A DNA stretch of 64,000 nt from Aquimonas voraii (GTDB taxonomy: Bacteria > Pseudomonadota > Gammaproteobacteria > Xanthomonadales > Xanthomonadaceae): the NCBI RefSeq assembly GCF_900101825.1, contig NZ_FNAG01000005.1, positions 62,001 through 126,000 on the forward strand, written 5' to 3'. The first letter of the stretch is position 1, and every line of letters begins with the position of its first letter. Shown here piece after piece: positions 25,193 through 34,288 of the stretch. The notes under the pieces are model-generated. The model had not been told where the DNA came from. It saw only the letters and a list, made by a program, of their open reading frames with translations, and made no database searches. The position numbers and the translations under genes were made by a program.

Positions 25193-28156
25193 ATGCCGTC
25201 TTCCGCCACGCCTGCACCGAGCCTAGCTCCCAGCCCGCCGCCGGTCGATGCCGCGGCCGCGCTGGTGCAGCTGCTGTCGGCACCCAGCCTCGACGAGTTC
25301 GCCCGGCGTCTGCTGGCTTTGCTGCCGGCCGAAGCGGGGGCACCGCCGCCGCGTTTGCTGCATGCCCTGCGCTGGCCCGAGGCGATCAGCGCCTGTCCGG
25401 CCGGTGCCGAGGGCCTGGAACTGGCGCTGGCGGAGGCTGCGCTGATGGCGAGTGACGGCGTCGAGCAGGCGCCCAACGGCCAGCGTCAGGCGACCTTGCT
25501 GGCCGCCCATTCCGGCGGAGGCGCGGTGGTGCTGCTCACCGCGCCGGGCCCCCAGCCGAGCCTTCCGGGATGGCCGGCCGCGGTACTGCGGCCACTGCTG
25601 TCGGCGCGCCTGCAGGAGTTGATCGAGATCGCCCTGCTGCACGACAGTCTGCGCCAGCTCGAGCACACCGAGCGCGTGCAGCGCGCCCTGTTCGCCATCA
25701 CCGAGATGGCCGCCGAGGAGCAGGATCGCGCCGCCATGCTGCGCGGCCTGCACGGCATCGTTGCCGGCCTGATGTACGCCGAGAACTTCTATATCGCGCT
25801 CTACGACACCGACCAACAGACTGTCGAGTTCATCTACTTCGCCGACGCCAACGACGAATCGCTGGTGGTCGAGCTCTACCATCCCAAGCCGCTGGAGCAC
25901 TACCGCCATCGACTGACCTGGCACGTGTTGACCAGCGGCCATGCCCTGCGCGGCAGCCTTGATGAGATCGAAGCCCAGGTGCAGGGCCCGCTGCGCCGCT
26001 TTGGCAGCGAGCCCTACAGCTGGCTGGGCGTGCCGATGACTGCCAACGGCCGCGTACGCGGCATGCTGGCGGTGCAGACCTATACCGAGGCCATCCACTT
26101 CAGCGCCGCCGATCAAGCCCTGTTGAGCTACGTCGGCAGCCACATCCTGACAGCCCTGGAGCGCCGCCGCTCGCGCGCCGAGCTCGAGGCCCTGGTGGCT
26201 GCCCGCACCGATGAGCTGGCCCAGGCCAATCTTGTGCTGGTGAACGAAGTGCGCGAGCGCGAGCGCGGCGAGCGCCTGCAGGCGGCCCTGTACCGGATCG
26301 CCGAACTCGCCGGCAAGGACATCGACACCGCCGAGTTCTGTGCCGCCATGCACGCGATCGTCGGCAGCCTCATCCCGGCGCGCAATTTCTATCTGGCGCT
26401 GGTCTCGGATGACGGCGGCACCCTCCACTTCCCCTACTTCGTCGACGAAACGCCTGGCGTGCCGGGCTCTCGACCGATGGGCAACAGCATCACCGAGTAC
26501 GTGATCCGCAAGGGCGAACCCCTGCTCGCCGATCGTGCGCACATCAGCGGCCTGATCGCCGCTGGCGAATGCGAAGTGAAGGGCGCCGTGGCCCTGTCCT
26601 GGCTGGGCGTGCCGCTGATCGGCGCACGGCACGTGATCGGCGCCGTCGTCGTGCAGAGCTACACCGGTGAAGTCACCTATGGGCCGCAGGACCAGAGCCT
26701 GCTGGCCTTCGTCTCCTACCACATCGCCACCAGTCTTGAGCGCCGCCGCGCCGCCGCCGACCTGCGCGCCTCGCACCAGCTGCTGGAACAGCGCGTCGAG
26801 CAGCGCACCCGCGAACTGCGCGAGCAGATCCAGGCGCGCGAAGCGATCCAGGCCCAGCTCGAACACCAGGTGCTGCACGACGCGCTGACCGGTCTGCCGA
26901 ACCGCGGCTACCTGCGCGACCGCCTGCAGCGCGTGCTCGGACGCGTCCGCCGCCATCCGGACCAGAGCTTCGCCCTGCTTTACCTCGATGTCGATCGCTT
27001 CAAGGTAATCAACGACAGCCTCGGGCACTCGGCCGGCGACGCTGTGCTGGTCGAGGTCTCGCGGCGCTTCCTTTCCTGCGTGCGCGAGAACGACGTGGTG
27101 GCGCGCCTGAGCGGCGACGAGTTCGCGATCCTGCTGGAGGATTTCCACGATCCGGAGACGCCGACGCTGGTCGCCCAGCGCGTGATCGAGGCGATGGCGG
27201 CGCCGATCGCCCTGCCCGAAAGCAGCGTGCAGCCCTCGGTGAGCATCGGCATCGCCCTGGGGGGCGCCGACACCGTCAGCGGCGAGGACCTGCTGCGCAC
27301 CGCCGATACCGCCATGTACCGGGCCAAGGCCGCCGGTCGCAACCGCTTCCAGTACTTCGAGGAAGGCCTGGAGCTGGCCTCGAAGGCGCAGCTCGCGCTT
27401 GAGCTGGACCTGCGCGAAGCCCTGCTGCGCTGTCAGTTCGAACCGCACTTCCAGGCCATCGTCGACCTCGACAGCGGCGCGACCGTCGGCTACGAGGCCC
27501 TGCTGCGCTGGCGCCATCCGCGCCGCGGCCTGCTCGGGCCCGCCGAGTTCCTGCATGTCGCCGAGGACAGCGGCATGATCGAGGCCATCGACTGGCAGCT
27601 GTTCGAGCGCGCCTGTCGAGGCCTGCATCAGCTGGGGAGCGACGCCGGCTTCGTCAACCTCAACGTCTCGCCGCGGCACTTCGCGAGCGAGGACTTCGCC
27701 GATCGCCTGGTCGCGATGATCGAGGCGCAGGGCCTCGCTCCGGCGCGGGTCCATATCGAACTCACCGAGGGCACCCTGCTGCGCAATCCCGAGCGCGTGC
27801 GCACCGCGCTGGAGCGCCTGCATGCGCGCGGCGTGCAGACCGCGCTCGACGACTTCGGCACCGGCTATTCCTCGCTGAGCTACCTGCACCAGTTCCCCCT
27901 GCAGATGCTGAAGATCGACCGCAGCTTCGTCACGCCCTTGCAGCAGGACGGTGGCGGCAGCGGCGAGGCCATCGTCTCGGCCATTCTCGCCATGGCGCGT
28001 TCGCTGGATCTCGAAGTGGTGGCCGAGGGCATCGAGACCGAATCCCAGCGAAGCCGCCTGCAGCAGCTCGGCTGCCTGCGCGGGCAGGGCTACCTGTTCG
28101 CCCGCCCGCAGCCGCTGGAGCCACTGCTCGCCGCGCGTCGCAGCGCGGCAGGCTGA
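25193..28156 (+). CDS. GAF-GAF-GGDEF-EAL cyclic-di-GMP signalling protein
   Basis: The 987-residue protein lacks obvious membrane helices. Two GAF-like sensory domains (about 160-330 and 365-525), each with a SWLGVP motif, are joined by coiled coils. The GGDEF domain (about 565-725) has SGDEF at 640 and an inhibitory-site RxxD (REND) five residues before it. The EAL domain (about 745-980) keeps EALLRW, NLNVSPRHF, ELTEG, DDFGTGYSS, LKIDRSF, AEGIE and QGYLFARP, so it should be a working phosphodiesterase. The single change of GGDEF to SGDEF is compatible with cyclase or GTP-sensing activity. It lies 126 bases after the sugar transferase and may tie cyclic-di-GMP to polysaccharide output, which is inference from position. 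Confidence 0.92.
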   Translation: MPSSATPAPSLAPSPPPVDAAAALVQLLSAPSLDEFARRLLALLPAEAGAPPPRLLHALRWPEAISACPAGAEGLELALAEAALMASDGVEQAPNGQRQATLLAAHSGGGAVVLLTAPGPQPSLPGWPAAVLRPLLSARLQELIEIALLHDSLRQLEHTERVQRALFAITEMAAEEQDRAAMLRGLHGIVAGLMYAENFYIALYDTDQQTVEFIYFADANDESLVVELYHPKPLEHYRHRLTWHVLTSGHALRGSLDEIEAQVQGPLRRFGSEPYSWLGVPMTANGRVRGMLAVQTYTEAIHFSAADQALLSYVGSHILTALERRRSRAELEALVAARTDELAQANLVLVNEVRERERGERLQAALYRIAELAGKDIDTAEFCAAMHAIVGSLIPARNFYLALVSDDGGTLHFPYFVDETPGVPGSRPMGNSITEYVIRKGEPLLADRAHISGLIAAGECEVKGAVALSWLGVPLIGARHVIGAVVVQSYTGEVTYGPQDQSLLAFVSYHIATSLERRRAAADLRASHQLLEQRVEQRTRELREQIQAREAIQAQLEHQVLHDALTGLPNRGYLRDRLQRVLGRVRRHPDQSFALLYLDVDRFKVINDSLGHSAGDAVLVEVSRRFLSCVRENDVVARLSGDEFAILLEDFHDPETPTLVAQRVIEAMAAPIALPESSVQPSVSIGIALGGADTVSGEDLLRTADTAMYRAKAAGRNRFQYFEEGLELASKAQLALELDLREALLRCQFEPHFQAIVDLDSGATVGYEALLRWRHPRRGLLGPAEFLHVAEDSGMIEAIDWQLFERACRGLHQLGSDAGFVNLNVSPRHFASEDFADRLVAMIEAQGLAPARVHIELTEGTLLRNPERVRTALERLHARGVQTALDDFGTGYSSLSYLHQFPLQMLKIDRSFVTPLQQDGGGSGEAIVSAILAMARSLDLEVVAEGIETESQRSRLQQLGCLRGQGYLFARPQPLEPLLAARRSAAG

Positions 28157-28225
28157 AGCCCTCGCGCCGTCTTCAGGCGGCAGCGCCAACACTGGGCGGG
28201 TTCTGCCCAAAGCGCGAGCACGCCC

Positions 28226-28999
28226 ATGCCCCTGATCGCCGGTCTCGAATCGCCCGTCCACGCGCTGGTCACCGGCGCCAGCAGCGGTATCGGCCTCGCC
28301 ACCGCCGCCGCGCTGCTGCAGCGATCCGATGTCGCCCGCGTGGTCGCCGTGGCGCGTCATGCCGGCGCCGCCCCTGCGCTGGCCGAGCTGGCGGCCGCAC
28401 ACAGTGACCGGATCCTGCGCGTCGACGCCGATCTCACGCGACACAGCGATCGGCAGCGGCTGGCGGAGACGGTGCGCGGCCACACCGGCCCTCTGCATCT
28501 GCTGTTCAACGCCGCCGGCCTGCTGCACGCCGAGGGCCTGCAGCCGGAGAAATCGTTGTCCCAGCTCAGCGAGGACGCCCTGCAGCGCAGCTTCACGCTG
28601 AACGCCTTCGCGCCGATCCTGCTGGCGCAGGCCCTGCTGCCGCTGTTCGATGCGAAGCAGCCCGGCGTGATCGCCAGCCTCTCCGCGCGCGTCGGCTCGA
28701 TCGCCGACAACGGCCTCGGCGGCTGGTACAGCTACCGTGCCGCCAAGGCCGCGCAAAACCAGCTGATGCGCACGCTCGCGGTGGAGTTGAAGCGCAGCCA
28801 CCCCAAGCTGGCGGTTCTGCAGCTGCATCCAGGCACGGTCGATACCCCGCTGTCCGCACCGTTCAAGGCCCGCGTTCCGGCCGGCAAGCTGTTCAGCCCG
28901 GAACACTCGGCCGCGCAGCTGCTGCAGGTCATCGAAGCCAGCAGTGCCGCCGACAGCGGCCGCTTCCTCGCTTATGACGGCAGCGAGATTCCCTGGTAG
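28226..28999 (+). CDS. Short-chain dehydrogenase/reductase
   Basis: The 257-residue protein is a classical SDR. It shows the cofactor motif TGASSGIGLATAAALL (about residues 15-30), the structural NAAG in FNAAGLL, the catalytic serine in SLSARVGS and YRAAK with Y170 and K174. The pattern HPGTVDTPLSAPF and the final YDGSEIPW resemble the C-factor (CsgA-like) SDR branch common in gammaproteobacteria. The substrate cannot be told from sequence. It follows the GGDEF-EAL gene by 69 bases in the same direction, but no functional link is evident. Confidence 0.87.
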   Translation: MPLIAGLESPVHALVTGASSGIGLATAAALLQRSDVARVVAVARHAGAAPALAELAAAHSDRILRVDADLTRHSDRQRLAETVRGHTGPLHLLFNAAGLLHAEGLQPEKSLSQLSEDALQRSFTLNAFAPILLAQALLPLFDAKQPGVIASLSARVGSIADNGLGGWYSYRAAKAAQNQLMRTLAVELKRSHPKLAVLQLHPGTVDTPLSAPFKARVPAGKLFSPEHSAAQLLQVIEASSAADSGRFLAYDGSEIPW

Positions 29000-29080
29000 A
29001 CCGCCGGCTGCGGTCGCCTGCGGGCAGGCTCCTGGGAAGGGGAGGGATCGCCCATGGTCGTCGCCGTGGGACGCTCCACC

Positions 29081-29100
29081 CATCCCGAATCCCGAATCGC
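29081..29100. repeat. Single heptad array (CCCGAAT type), no partner
   Basis: Two or three CCCGAAT heptads lie between the SDR stop and the lytic transglycosylase start. It is the same family as the paired arrays elsewhere, but no clear inverted partner was found here. Confidence 0.55.
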
Positions 29101-29185
29101 GGCCGCATGCAGGAGCGAGCGTGCTCGCGACCCGCAAGCCCAAGGTTGCCTTGCGATTCATGCGTCGCTTGGCAGGCTGGCGCGC

Positions 29186-30418
29186 ATGTCCATCCCGATC
29201 ATTCGCCGCGCGCTCGCCGCGGCCCTCCTGCTTTCTTCCACGGCCGCCGCCCACGCCGCTGACAGCGCGGCGCCCGCTGCCGTTGAACTTGGCGCCTGCC
29301 TGCCGGAACTGCGTAGCCGCGCCGCCGCCGCCGGCTTGCCGGCCGCGCGTTTCGATGCGCTGCTGGCAGGGGTTGAACCGGACGCCAGCGTGCTGCCCCT
29401 GCTCGACGCCCAGCCGGAGTTCGTCACCCCGATCTGGGACTACCTGGCCGCGCTGGTCGATGCGCAGCGCGTCGAAGACGGGCGCCGCCTGCTGCAGACG
29501 CACGCGGACCTGTTGGACCGCATCGAGGCCGAGTACGGCGTCGACCGCGCCTATGTGCTGGCGGTGTGGGGCGTGGAGAGCGACTACGGAAAGGCGAGCG
29601 GCAGCCGCGAACTGCGCAGCGCCCTGCTGGCCCTGTCCTGCGCGGGCCGCCGCCAGCCCTTTTTCCGCAGCGAGCTGATCCACCTGCTGAAGCTGATCGA
29701 TGCCGGCGATCTTGCGCCGAGCGCCGAACGTCCGCTGCTGGGCTCCTGGGCGGGCGCGTTCGGGCAAACCCAGTTCATGCCCTCGACCTATGCCCGACTG
29801 GCGGTCGACTTCGATGGCAACGGCCGTCGCGATCTGGTCGACAGCGTCGACGACGCGCTGGCCTCGACCGCGAACTACCTGAAGCGCGCCGGTTGGCGCC
29901 GCGGCCAGGCCTGGGGTTTCGAGGTTCAGCTGCCCGAAGGCTTCAAGCCCGCCGGCGGTCGCAAGGCGACCGCGCCGGTGTCGAGCTGGCAGGCGCGTGG
30001 CCTGCGCCGCGTCGACGGCAGCGCGCTGATCGATGCGGGCACGCCTGCCGAGCGCAGCGCCGGGCTGCTGCTGCCGGCCGGCATCGAGGGCCCTGCCTTC
30101 CTCGTCTTCCGCAACTTCGAAGCCCTGTACAGCTACAACGCGGCCGAGAGCTATGCGCTGGCGATCGCGCATCTGGCCGACCGCATCCGCGGTGGCGAAG
30201 GCTTCGCCCGCGCCTGGCCGACCGACGATGCGGGGCTCTCGCGCGCCGAACGCCGCGAGCTGCAGACCCTGCTGATCGCCCGCGGCCACGACATCGGCGA
30301 GGTCGACGGTCGCCTCGGCACGCGCTCGCGCGAAGCGATCAAGGCGGAACAATCGCGCCTGGGCTGGGACGCCGACGGCCGCGCCGGACAGAAGCTGCTG
30401 CAGGCGCTGCGCGACTAG
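29186..30418 (+). CDS. Lytic murein transglycosylase, MltB family, with peptidoglycan-binding domain
   Basis: The 410-residue product starts with a signal peptide (MSIPIIRRALAAALLLSSTAAAHA). The SLT-2 type catalytic domain follows, with the acid residue E131 in WGVESDYG and the family blocks GSWAGAFGQTQFMPSTY, DFDGNGRRDLVDS and STANYLKRAGW. A C-terminal PG_binding_1 domain (about 345-405) has the motif IGEVDGRLGTRSREAI. It should cleave the glycan strand of peptidoglycan in the periplasm, forming 1,6-anhydro products. There is no lipobox, so it is soluble rather than membrane-anchored like MltB itself. The ATG at 29186 was chosen because the signal peptide begins there; the longer upstream frame contains repeat sequence. 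Confidence 0.9.
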   Translation: MSIPIIRRALAAALLLSSTAAAHAADSAAPAAVELGACLPELRSRAAAAGLPAARFDALLAGVEPDASVLPLLDAQPEFVTPIWDYLAALVDAQRVEDGRRLLQTHADLLDRIEAEYGVDRAYVLAVWGVESDYGKASGSRELRSALLALSCAGRRQPFFRSELIHLLKLIDAGDLAPSAERPLLGSWAGAFGQTQFMPSTYARLAVDFDGNGRRDLVDSVDDALASTANYLKRAGWRRGQAWGFEVQLPEGFKPAGGRKATAPVSSWQARGLRRVDGSALIDAGTPAERSAGLLLPAGIEGPAFLVFRNFEALYSYNAAESYALAIAHLADRIRGGEGFARAWPTDDAGLSRAERRELQTLLIARGHDIGEVDGRLGTRSREAIKAEQSRLGWDADGRAGQKLLQALRD

Positions 30419-30777
30419 CGTCGTGCCGGGCCCATGCACGGCCCTCGCAATGATCCGCGGAGCCCCAAGGCTCTCGGTGGGCCAGGGCCCACCCGATGGG
30501 CGTGAGGCAATGCCCCAGCCCTCGGCGCAGCGCGCTCGGCTTCATACGGTGGGCCCCGGCCGACCATGGGCTCGACACGCGCGCCGGTCATCGCCGCCGT
30601 AGAGCGCGCCATCGGCTCCTTATCCGCACCGCTCATGCCTACCGTCGAGCGTGAAGGCATGGGGTTTTCGCGCCCGCCGGACGCCTGCTTGCGTTCATTG
30701 CGATCGATGGAGCGGACACGTCCGGTCTCGCGGTGGGTCAGGGCCCACCCGATGGGCGTGAGGGGGTGCCGCAGCCC
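30419..30777. repeat. Intergenic region with three REP-like palindromes
   Basis: This 359-base convergent gap holds copies at 30476-30493 (GGTGGGCCAGGGCCCACC), 30548-30565 (diverged) and 30732-30749. The first and third share about 55 bases beyond the palindrome (CGATGGGCGTGAGG and a later CAGCCCTC), so a larger unit has been duplicated. No gene is apparent. Confidence 0.7.
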
Positions 30778-31206
30778 TCAGCGCCGTGCGCCGATCCGTG
30801 CGAACAGCGCGCCGCCGAGGACGCCGGCGAGGGTGAACAGGGCGATGCCCATCGTCCCGCGGGCGCCGGCGATCACGCTCATGCCGAGCAGGGCATCCAT
30901 CGTCAGCAAGGCGGTGAGGATCGCCGCGCCGCCGGCCAGCGCATGCAGCCAGGGGCCGAGACGTGTCGCATAGCGGCGGATCAGCCCCGCCACGAGGAAC
31001 GCGATCAGGAAACCCGCGGCCACGATCGCGGCATAGGTCGGAGCGAAGCCGATCAGGTCATGGCCGATGGATGACAGGCTGAGACCGAAGGGGATCTCCA
31101 CGCCGAGCGCCTTGAGCCCTGCGTGCACGCGCAGGGTCTGGATGAGGCTGGACAGCGCGGCGGTGGCCAGCACCGCGAGCGCAAAGCCGACGAGACGGCG
31201 CTTCAT
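30778..31206 (-). CDS. Small four-helix membrane protein of unknown function
   Basis: The 142-residue protein has four predicted membrane helices (about residues 5-25, 55-75, 88-108 and 114-135) and basic ends (MKRR and IGARR), indicating an inner-membrane protein with both ends in the cytoplasm. No family was recognised. It begins 30 bases after the spermidine synthase stop codon on the same strand and is probably co-transcribed with speE. No function is proposed. Confidence 0.6.
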   Translation of the reverse strand: MKRRLVGFALAVLATAALSSLIQTLRVHAGLKALGVEIPFGLSLSSIGHDLIGFAPTYAAIVAAGFLIAFLVAGLIRRYATRLGPWLHALAGGAAILTALLTMDALLGMSVIAGARGTMGIALFTLAGVLGGALFARIGARR

Positions 31207-31236
31207 CGAAGCACCGCCTGCAAACCCGAATGCGGC

Positions 31237-32091
31237 TTAATCGCCCAGCGCCTCACGCATGAACTCCGGCATGACCAGGGCCGCGCGGTGGATGTCGACG
31301 TTGTAGTAGCGGGTCTTGAACGCCTTGCTCTGCGCGCCGCGCTCGCGGAAACCCGCGATCTCGCCGCCCTTGCGCGCCATCGTGCAGCTCCACCAGCCGG
31401 TGGGGTAGCAGGGCTGCGGGAAGGGCAGGGTCTTCACATCGGAGAAGCCGGCCGCCTTCAGGTGGTGGCGCATGGCCTTGATCAGGCCGATGTGGCCCAG
31501 CGGCGACTCCGACTGCTGCACCAGCATGCCGCCCGGTCGCAGGGCCTTGAGGCAGGAGACGTAGAAGGCCTCGTTGAACAGGCCTTCGGCCGGGCCGACG
31601 GGATCGGTGGAGTCGACGATCACCACGTCGATGCTGTCCGGCGCCAGTTCCTTCATGTACTTGATGCCGTCGTCCCACATCAGGTGGGCGCGCGGATCGG
31701 CGTTCGAATCGCAGAGCTCGGGGAAATACTTCTCCGCCATGCGCGTGACCTGCTCGTCGATGTCGCACTGCACCGCCGACTCGACTTCCTTGTGCTTCAG
31801 CACCTCGCGCAGGGTGCCGCAGTCGCCGCCGCCGATGATCACCACGCGCTTCGGATTGCTGTGGGTGAACAGCACCGGGTGCGACATCATCTCGTGGTAC
31901 AGGAAGTTGTCGCGGGTGGTCAGCATCACCGCGCCGTCGATGAGCATGAGATTGCCCCAGTCGGTGGTCTCGAAGATCTCGATCTTCTGGAACGGCGACT
32001 GCACCTCGTCGAGCTTCTTGGTCACCCGGAACCCGATGGAGGAACCCAGCGGTTCAAAGTTTTCGTAGTACCAGGTGCTTTCGCTGCTCAT
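31237..32091 (-). CDS. speE: Spermidine synthase
   Basis: The 284-residue protein transfers the aminopropyl group of decarboxylated S-adenosylmethionine to putrescine. It carries the family's landmarks: WYYENFEPLG at the start, the SAM-binding GGGDCGTLREVLKH, the acidic QCDIDEQV strand end, and the polyamine site VDSTDPVGPAEGLF. HPVLFTHSNPKRVVIIGGGD is close to other bacterial SpeE enzymes. The start MSSESTWYYE gives the normal length of about 285; a longer frame upstream is not conserved. It is divergent from speA across 307 bases, an arrangement seen in xanthomonads, so both ends of the pathway may be controlled together. Confidence 0.95.
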   Translation of the reverse strand: MSSESTWYYENFEPLGSSIGFRVTKKLDEVQSPFQKIEIFETTDWGNLMLIDGAVMLTTRDNFLYHEMMSHPVLFTHSNPKRVVIIGGGDCGTLREVLKHKEVESAVQCDIDEQVTRMAEKYFPELCDSNADPRAHLMWDDGIKYMKELAPDSIDVVIVDSTDPVGPAEGLFNEAFYVSCLKALRPGGMLVQQSESPLGHIGLIKAMRHHLKAAGFSDVKTLPFPQPCYPTGWWSCTMARKGGEIAGFRERGAQSKAFKTRYYNVDIHRAALVMPEFMREALGD

Positions 32092-32398
32092 GGGGGGTCC
32101 GGGGCATGTTCTTATTCGGGCGGGCGATTGTACCGGAGGGGCGTGACCAGCACTGTCAGGGCGTTCCGGCCTGTGCACGCTCCGCCTGCCCCGGGATTCA
32201 CTGCAACGCTGGAGAATTCAGCGTTGCCGCGCGCCATGGAGGGCGCGCCCGCGGATCGAGCACGCGATGCTTGATCCGGCGTACGCGAGTCCGGACCTGT
32301 GCCGGAGGTGCGGCCACGGATCAAGGCCAGGGGGGGACTTGATCCGTGTTGCCTTAAACTGTGCGGCCTTTCCTACCTGCCGCTGGAGCCCGCCGCCC
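32092..32398. promoter_or_regulatory. Divergent speE/speA control region
   Basis: The 307 bases between the divergent polyamine genes hold the G-loop hairpin described separately and an extra copy of CTTGATCCG at about 32270-32278. Promoters were not assigned. Confidence 0.45.
32316..32347 (+). promoter_or_regulatory. Perfect hairpin with G-rich loop upstream of speA
   Basis: ACGGATCAAG (32316-32325) and CTTGATCCGT (32338-32347) are a perfect 10-bp inverted repeat around the loop GCCAGGGGGGGA. If transcribed, it lies about 50 bases before the speA ATG. GGGGGGA in the loop is complementary to UCCCCCC, found in loops of the polA-linked RNAs. A protein operator is an alternative reading. Confidence 0.5.
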
Positions 32399-34288
32399 AT
32401 GAGCGAGTGGTCGATCGACCGCGCCCGTCGCACCTACGCCGTCCCGCACTGGGGCGAGGGCTACTTCGACATCGGTGCCGAGGGGGGCATCGAGGTGCTG
32501 CCGCGCGGCGGCGAGGGCCCGCGGATTTCCCTGCCGGCCGTGGTCGACCAGGCACTGGCGACGGGCATGAAGCTGCCGCTGCTGCTGCGCTTCTCCGACG
32601 TGCTCGGCCATCGCCTGGGCCGCCTGCAGGCGGCCTTCGCGCACGCCATGCGCGAGCTCGACTACAGCGGCGGCTACACCGCGATCTATCCGATCAAGGT
32701 CAACCAGCACTACGGCGTGGCCGGCGAGCTGGCCGCCCACGGCGGCGAGGGCTTTGGGCTTGAGGCCGGCTCCAAGCCCGAGCTGATGGCCGTACTCGCC
32801 CTGTCGCGCCCGGGCGGCGTGGTGGTCTGCAACGGCTACAAGGACCGCGAGTACATCCGCCTGGCCCTGATCGGCCGGCGGCTGGGGCTTGAGACCTACA
32901 TCGTGGTCGAGAAGGCCAGCGAGCTCGAGCACATCATCGAGGAGTCGAAGGCGCTGGGCGTGCGGCCCGGCCTCGGCGTACGCATGCGGCTGGCCAGCCT
33001 CGGCGCCGGCAAGTGGCAGAACAGCGGTGGCGACAAGGCCAAGTTCGGGCTGTCGCCGCGCCAGCTGCTCGACCTCGTCGAGCGCCTGCGCGGCGCCGAC
33101 ATGCTCGACTGCCTGGAGCTGCTGCACTTCCACATGGGCAGCCAGATCTCCAACGTGCGCGACTTCGCCGCAGGCATGCGCGAAGCCACCCGCTACTTCG
33201 TCGAAGTGAGCAAGCTCGGCGCGCCGATCCGCTACATGGACGTCGGTGGCGGTTTGGGTGTCGACTACGAAGGCACGCGCTCGCGCGGCAGTTGCTCGAT
33301 CAACTACGGTCTCACCCAGTACGCCAGCACCATCGTGCAGCCGCTGGCCGAGGCCTGCGTCGAGCACGGCCTGACCCCGCCCAAGGTGATGACCGAATCG
33401 GGTCGTGCGCTGACCGCACACCACGCCCTGCTGGTCGCCAACGTCTCCGAGGTCGAGCCCGCGCCGGAAGGCGCGGTGCCGCCCGCGGCCAACGATGAGC
33501 CGGCGGTGATCCGTCACCTGCGCGAAACCCATGCCGCGCTGGATGAGCGTCCTGCGCTCGAGCTCTATCACGAGGCCCAGCACTACCAGGCCGAAGGCCA
33601 GGCCCTGTATGCCCTGGGCCAGCTGGAGCTGGCCGAGCGCGCGGCCATCGACGACCTGTTCTACGCCATCGCCCAGGGCGTGCGTGCCCGCCTCGACTAC
33701 GCCGAGAAGGGCCATCGCGCCGTGCTGGATGAACTCAACGAGCGCCTGGTCGACAAGTACTTCGTCAACTTCTCGGTGTTCGAATCGATCCCCGACGTCT
33801 GGGCGATCGACCAGATCTTCCCGATCGCGCCGATTCACCGCCTGAACGAAGCGCCGACCCGGCGCGGCATCATCGCCGATCTGACCTGCGACTCCGACGG
33901 CCAGGTCGAGACCTATGTCGACAGCGGCGACCTCGACAGCAGTCTGCCCCTGCACGCGCCGCGGGCGGGCGAGAGCTATCGCCTGGGCATCTTCATGGTC
34001 GGCGCCTACCAGGACACGCTGGGTGACATCCACAACCTGTTCGGCGATACCGATGCGGTGAACGTGCGCCTCACCGGCAACGGCTACACGCTGGAGCGCA
34101 GCCGCCGCGGCGACACCGCCGACGTGATGCTCGACTATGTGGGCTACAGCCTGTCCGACCTGCGCCGCCGCTACGGCGCCATGGTCGCCGCCGCCGATCT
34201 GCCGGCTGAAGAAGCGCTGCGCCTGTCCGCCGCGCTCGAAGCCGGCCTCACTGGCTACACCTACCTCGCGGACGAAGCCAATGGCTGA
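32399..34288 (+). CDS. speA: Biosynthetic arginine decarboxylase
   Basis: The 629-residue protein converts arginine to agmatine, the first step to putrescine and spermidine. It is a fold-III PLP enzyme with the lysine in YPIKVNQHY (K100). Other family blocks are LEAGSKPELMA, CNGYKDREYI, LRMRLASLGAGKWQNSGGDKAKF-like spacing, HFHMGSQISNV, GGGLGVDYEGT, ESGRALTAHH and the ending FMVGAYQDTLGDIHNLFGD with NGYTLER. The length is normal for SpeA (about 630). Its stop overlaps the next gene by eight bases, indicating translational coupling. It is divergent from speE. Agmatinase or agmatine deiminase, needed to complete the route, is not in the window. Confidence 0.95.
   Translation: MSEWSIDRARRTYAVPHWGEGYFDIGAEGGIEVLPRGGEGPRISLPAVVDQALATGMKLPLLLRFSDVLGHRLGRLQAAFAHAMRELDYSGGYTAIYPIKVNQHYGVAGELAAHGGEGFGLEAGSKPELMAVLALSRPGGVVVCNGYKDREYIRLALIGRRLGLETYIVVEKASELEHIIEESKALGVRPGLGVRMRLASLGAGKWQNSGGDKAKFGLSPRQLLDLVERLRGADMLDCLELLHFHMGSQISNVRDFAAGMREATRYFVEVSKLGAPIRYMDVGGGLGVDYEGTRSRGSCSINYGLTQYASTIVQPLAEACVEHGLTPPKVMTESGRALTAHHALLVANVSEVEPAPEGAVPPAANDEPAVIRHLRETHAALDERPALELYHEAQHYQAEGQALYALGQLELAERAAIDDLFYAIAQGVRARLDYAEKGHRAVLDELNERLVDKYFVNFSVFESIPDVWAIDQIFPIAPIHRLNEAPTRRGIIADLTCDSDGQVETYVDSGDLDSSLPLHAPRAGESYRLGIFMVGAYQDTLGDIHNLFGDTDAVNVRLTGNGYTLERSRRGDTADVMLDYVGYSLSDLRRRYGAMVAAADLPAEEALRLSAALEAGLTGYTYLADEANG

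Noticed and set aside
25223-30439. A 1738-codon minus-strand frame across the GGDEF-EAL, SDR and transglycosylase genes
   Set aside because: It runs through three plus-strand genes with full catalytic motifs, and its own translation has low-complexity HQR-rich composition.
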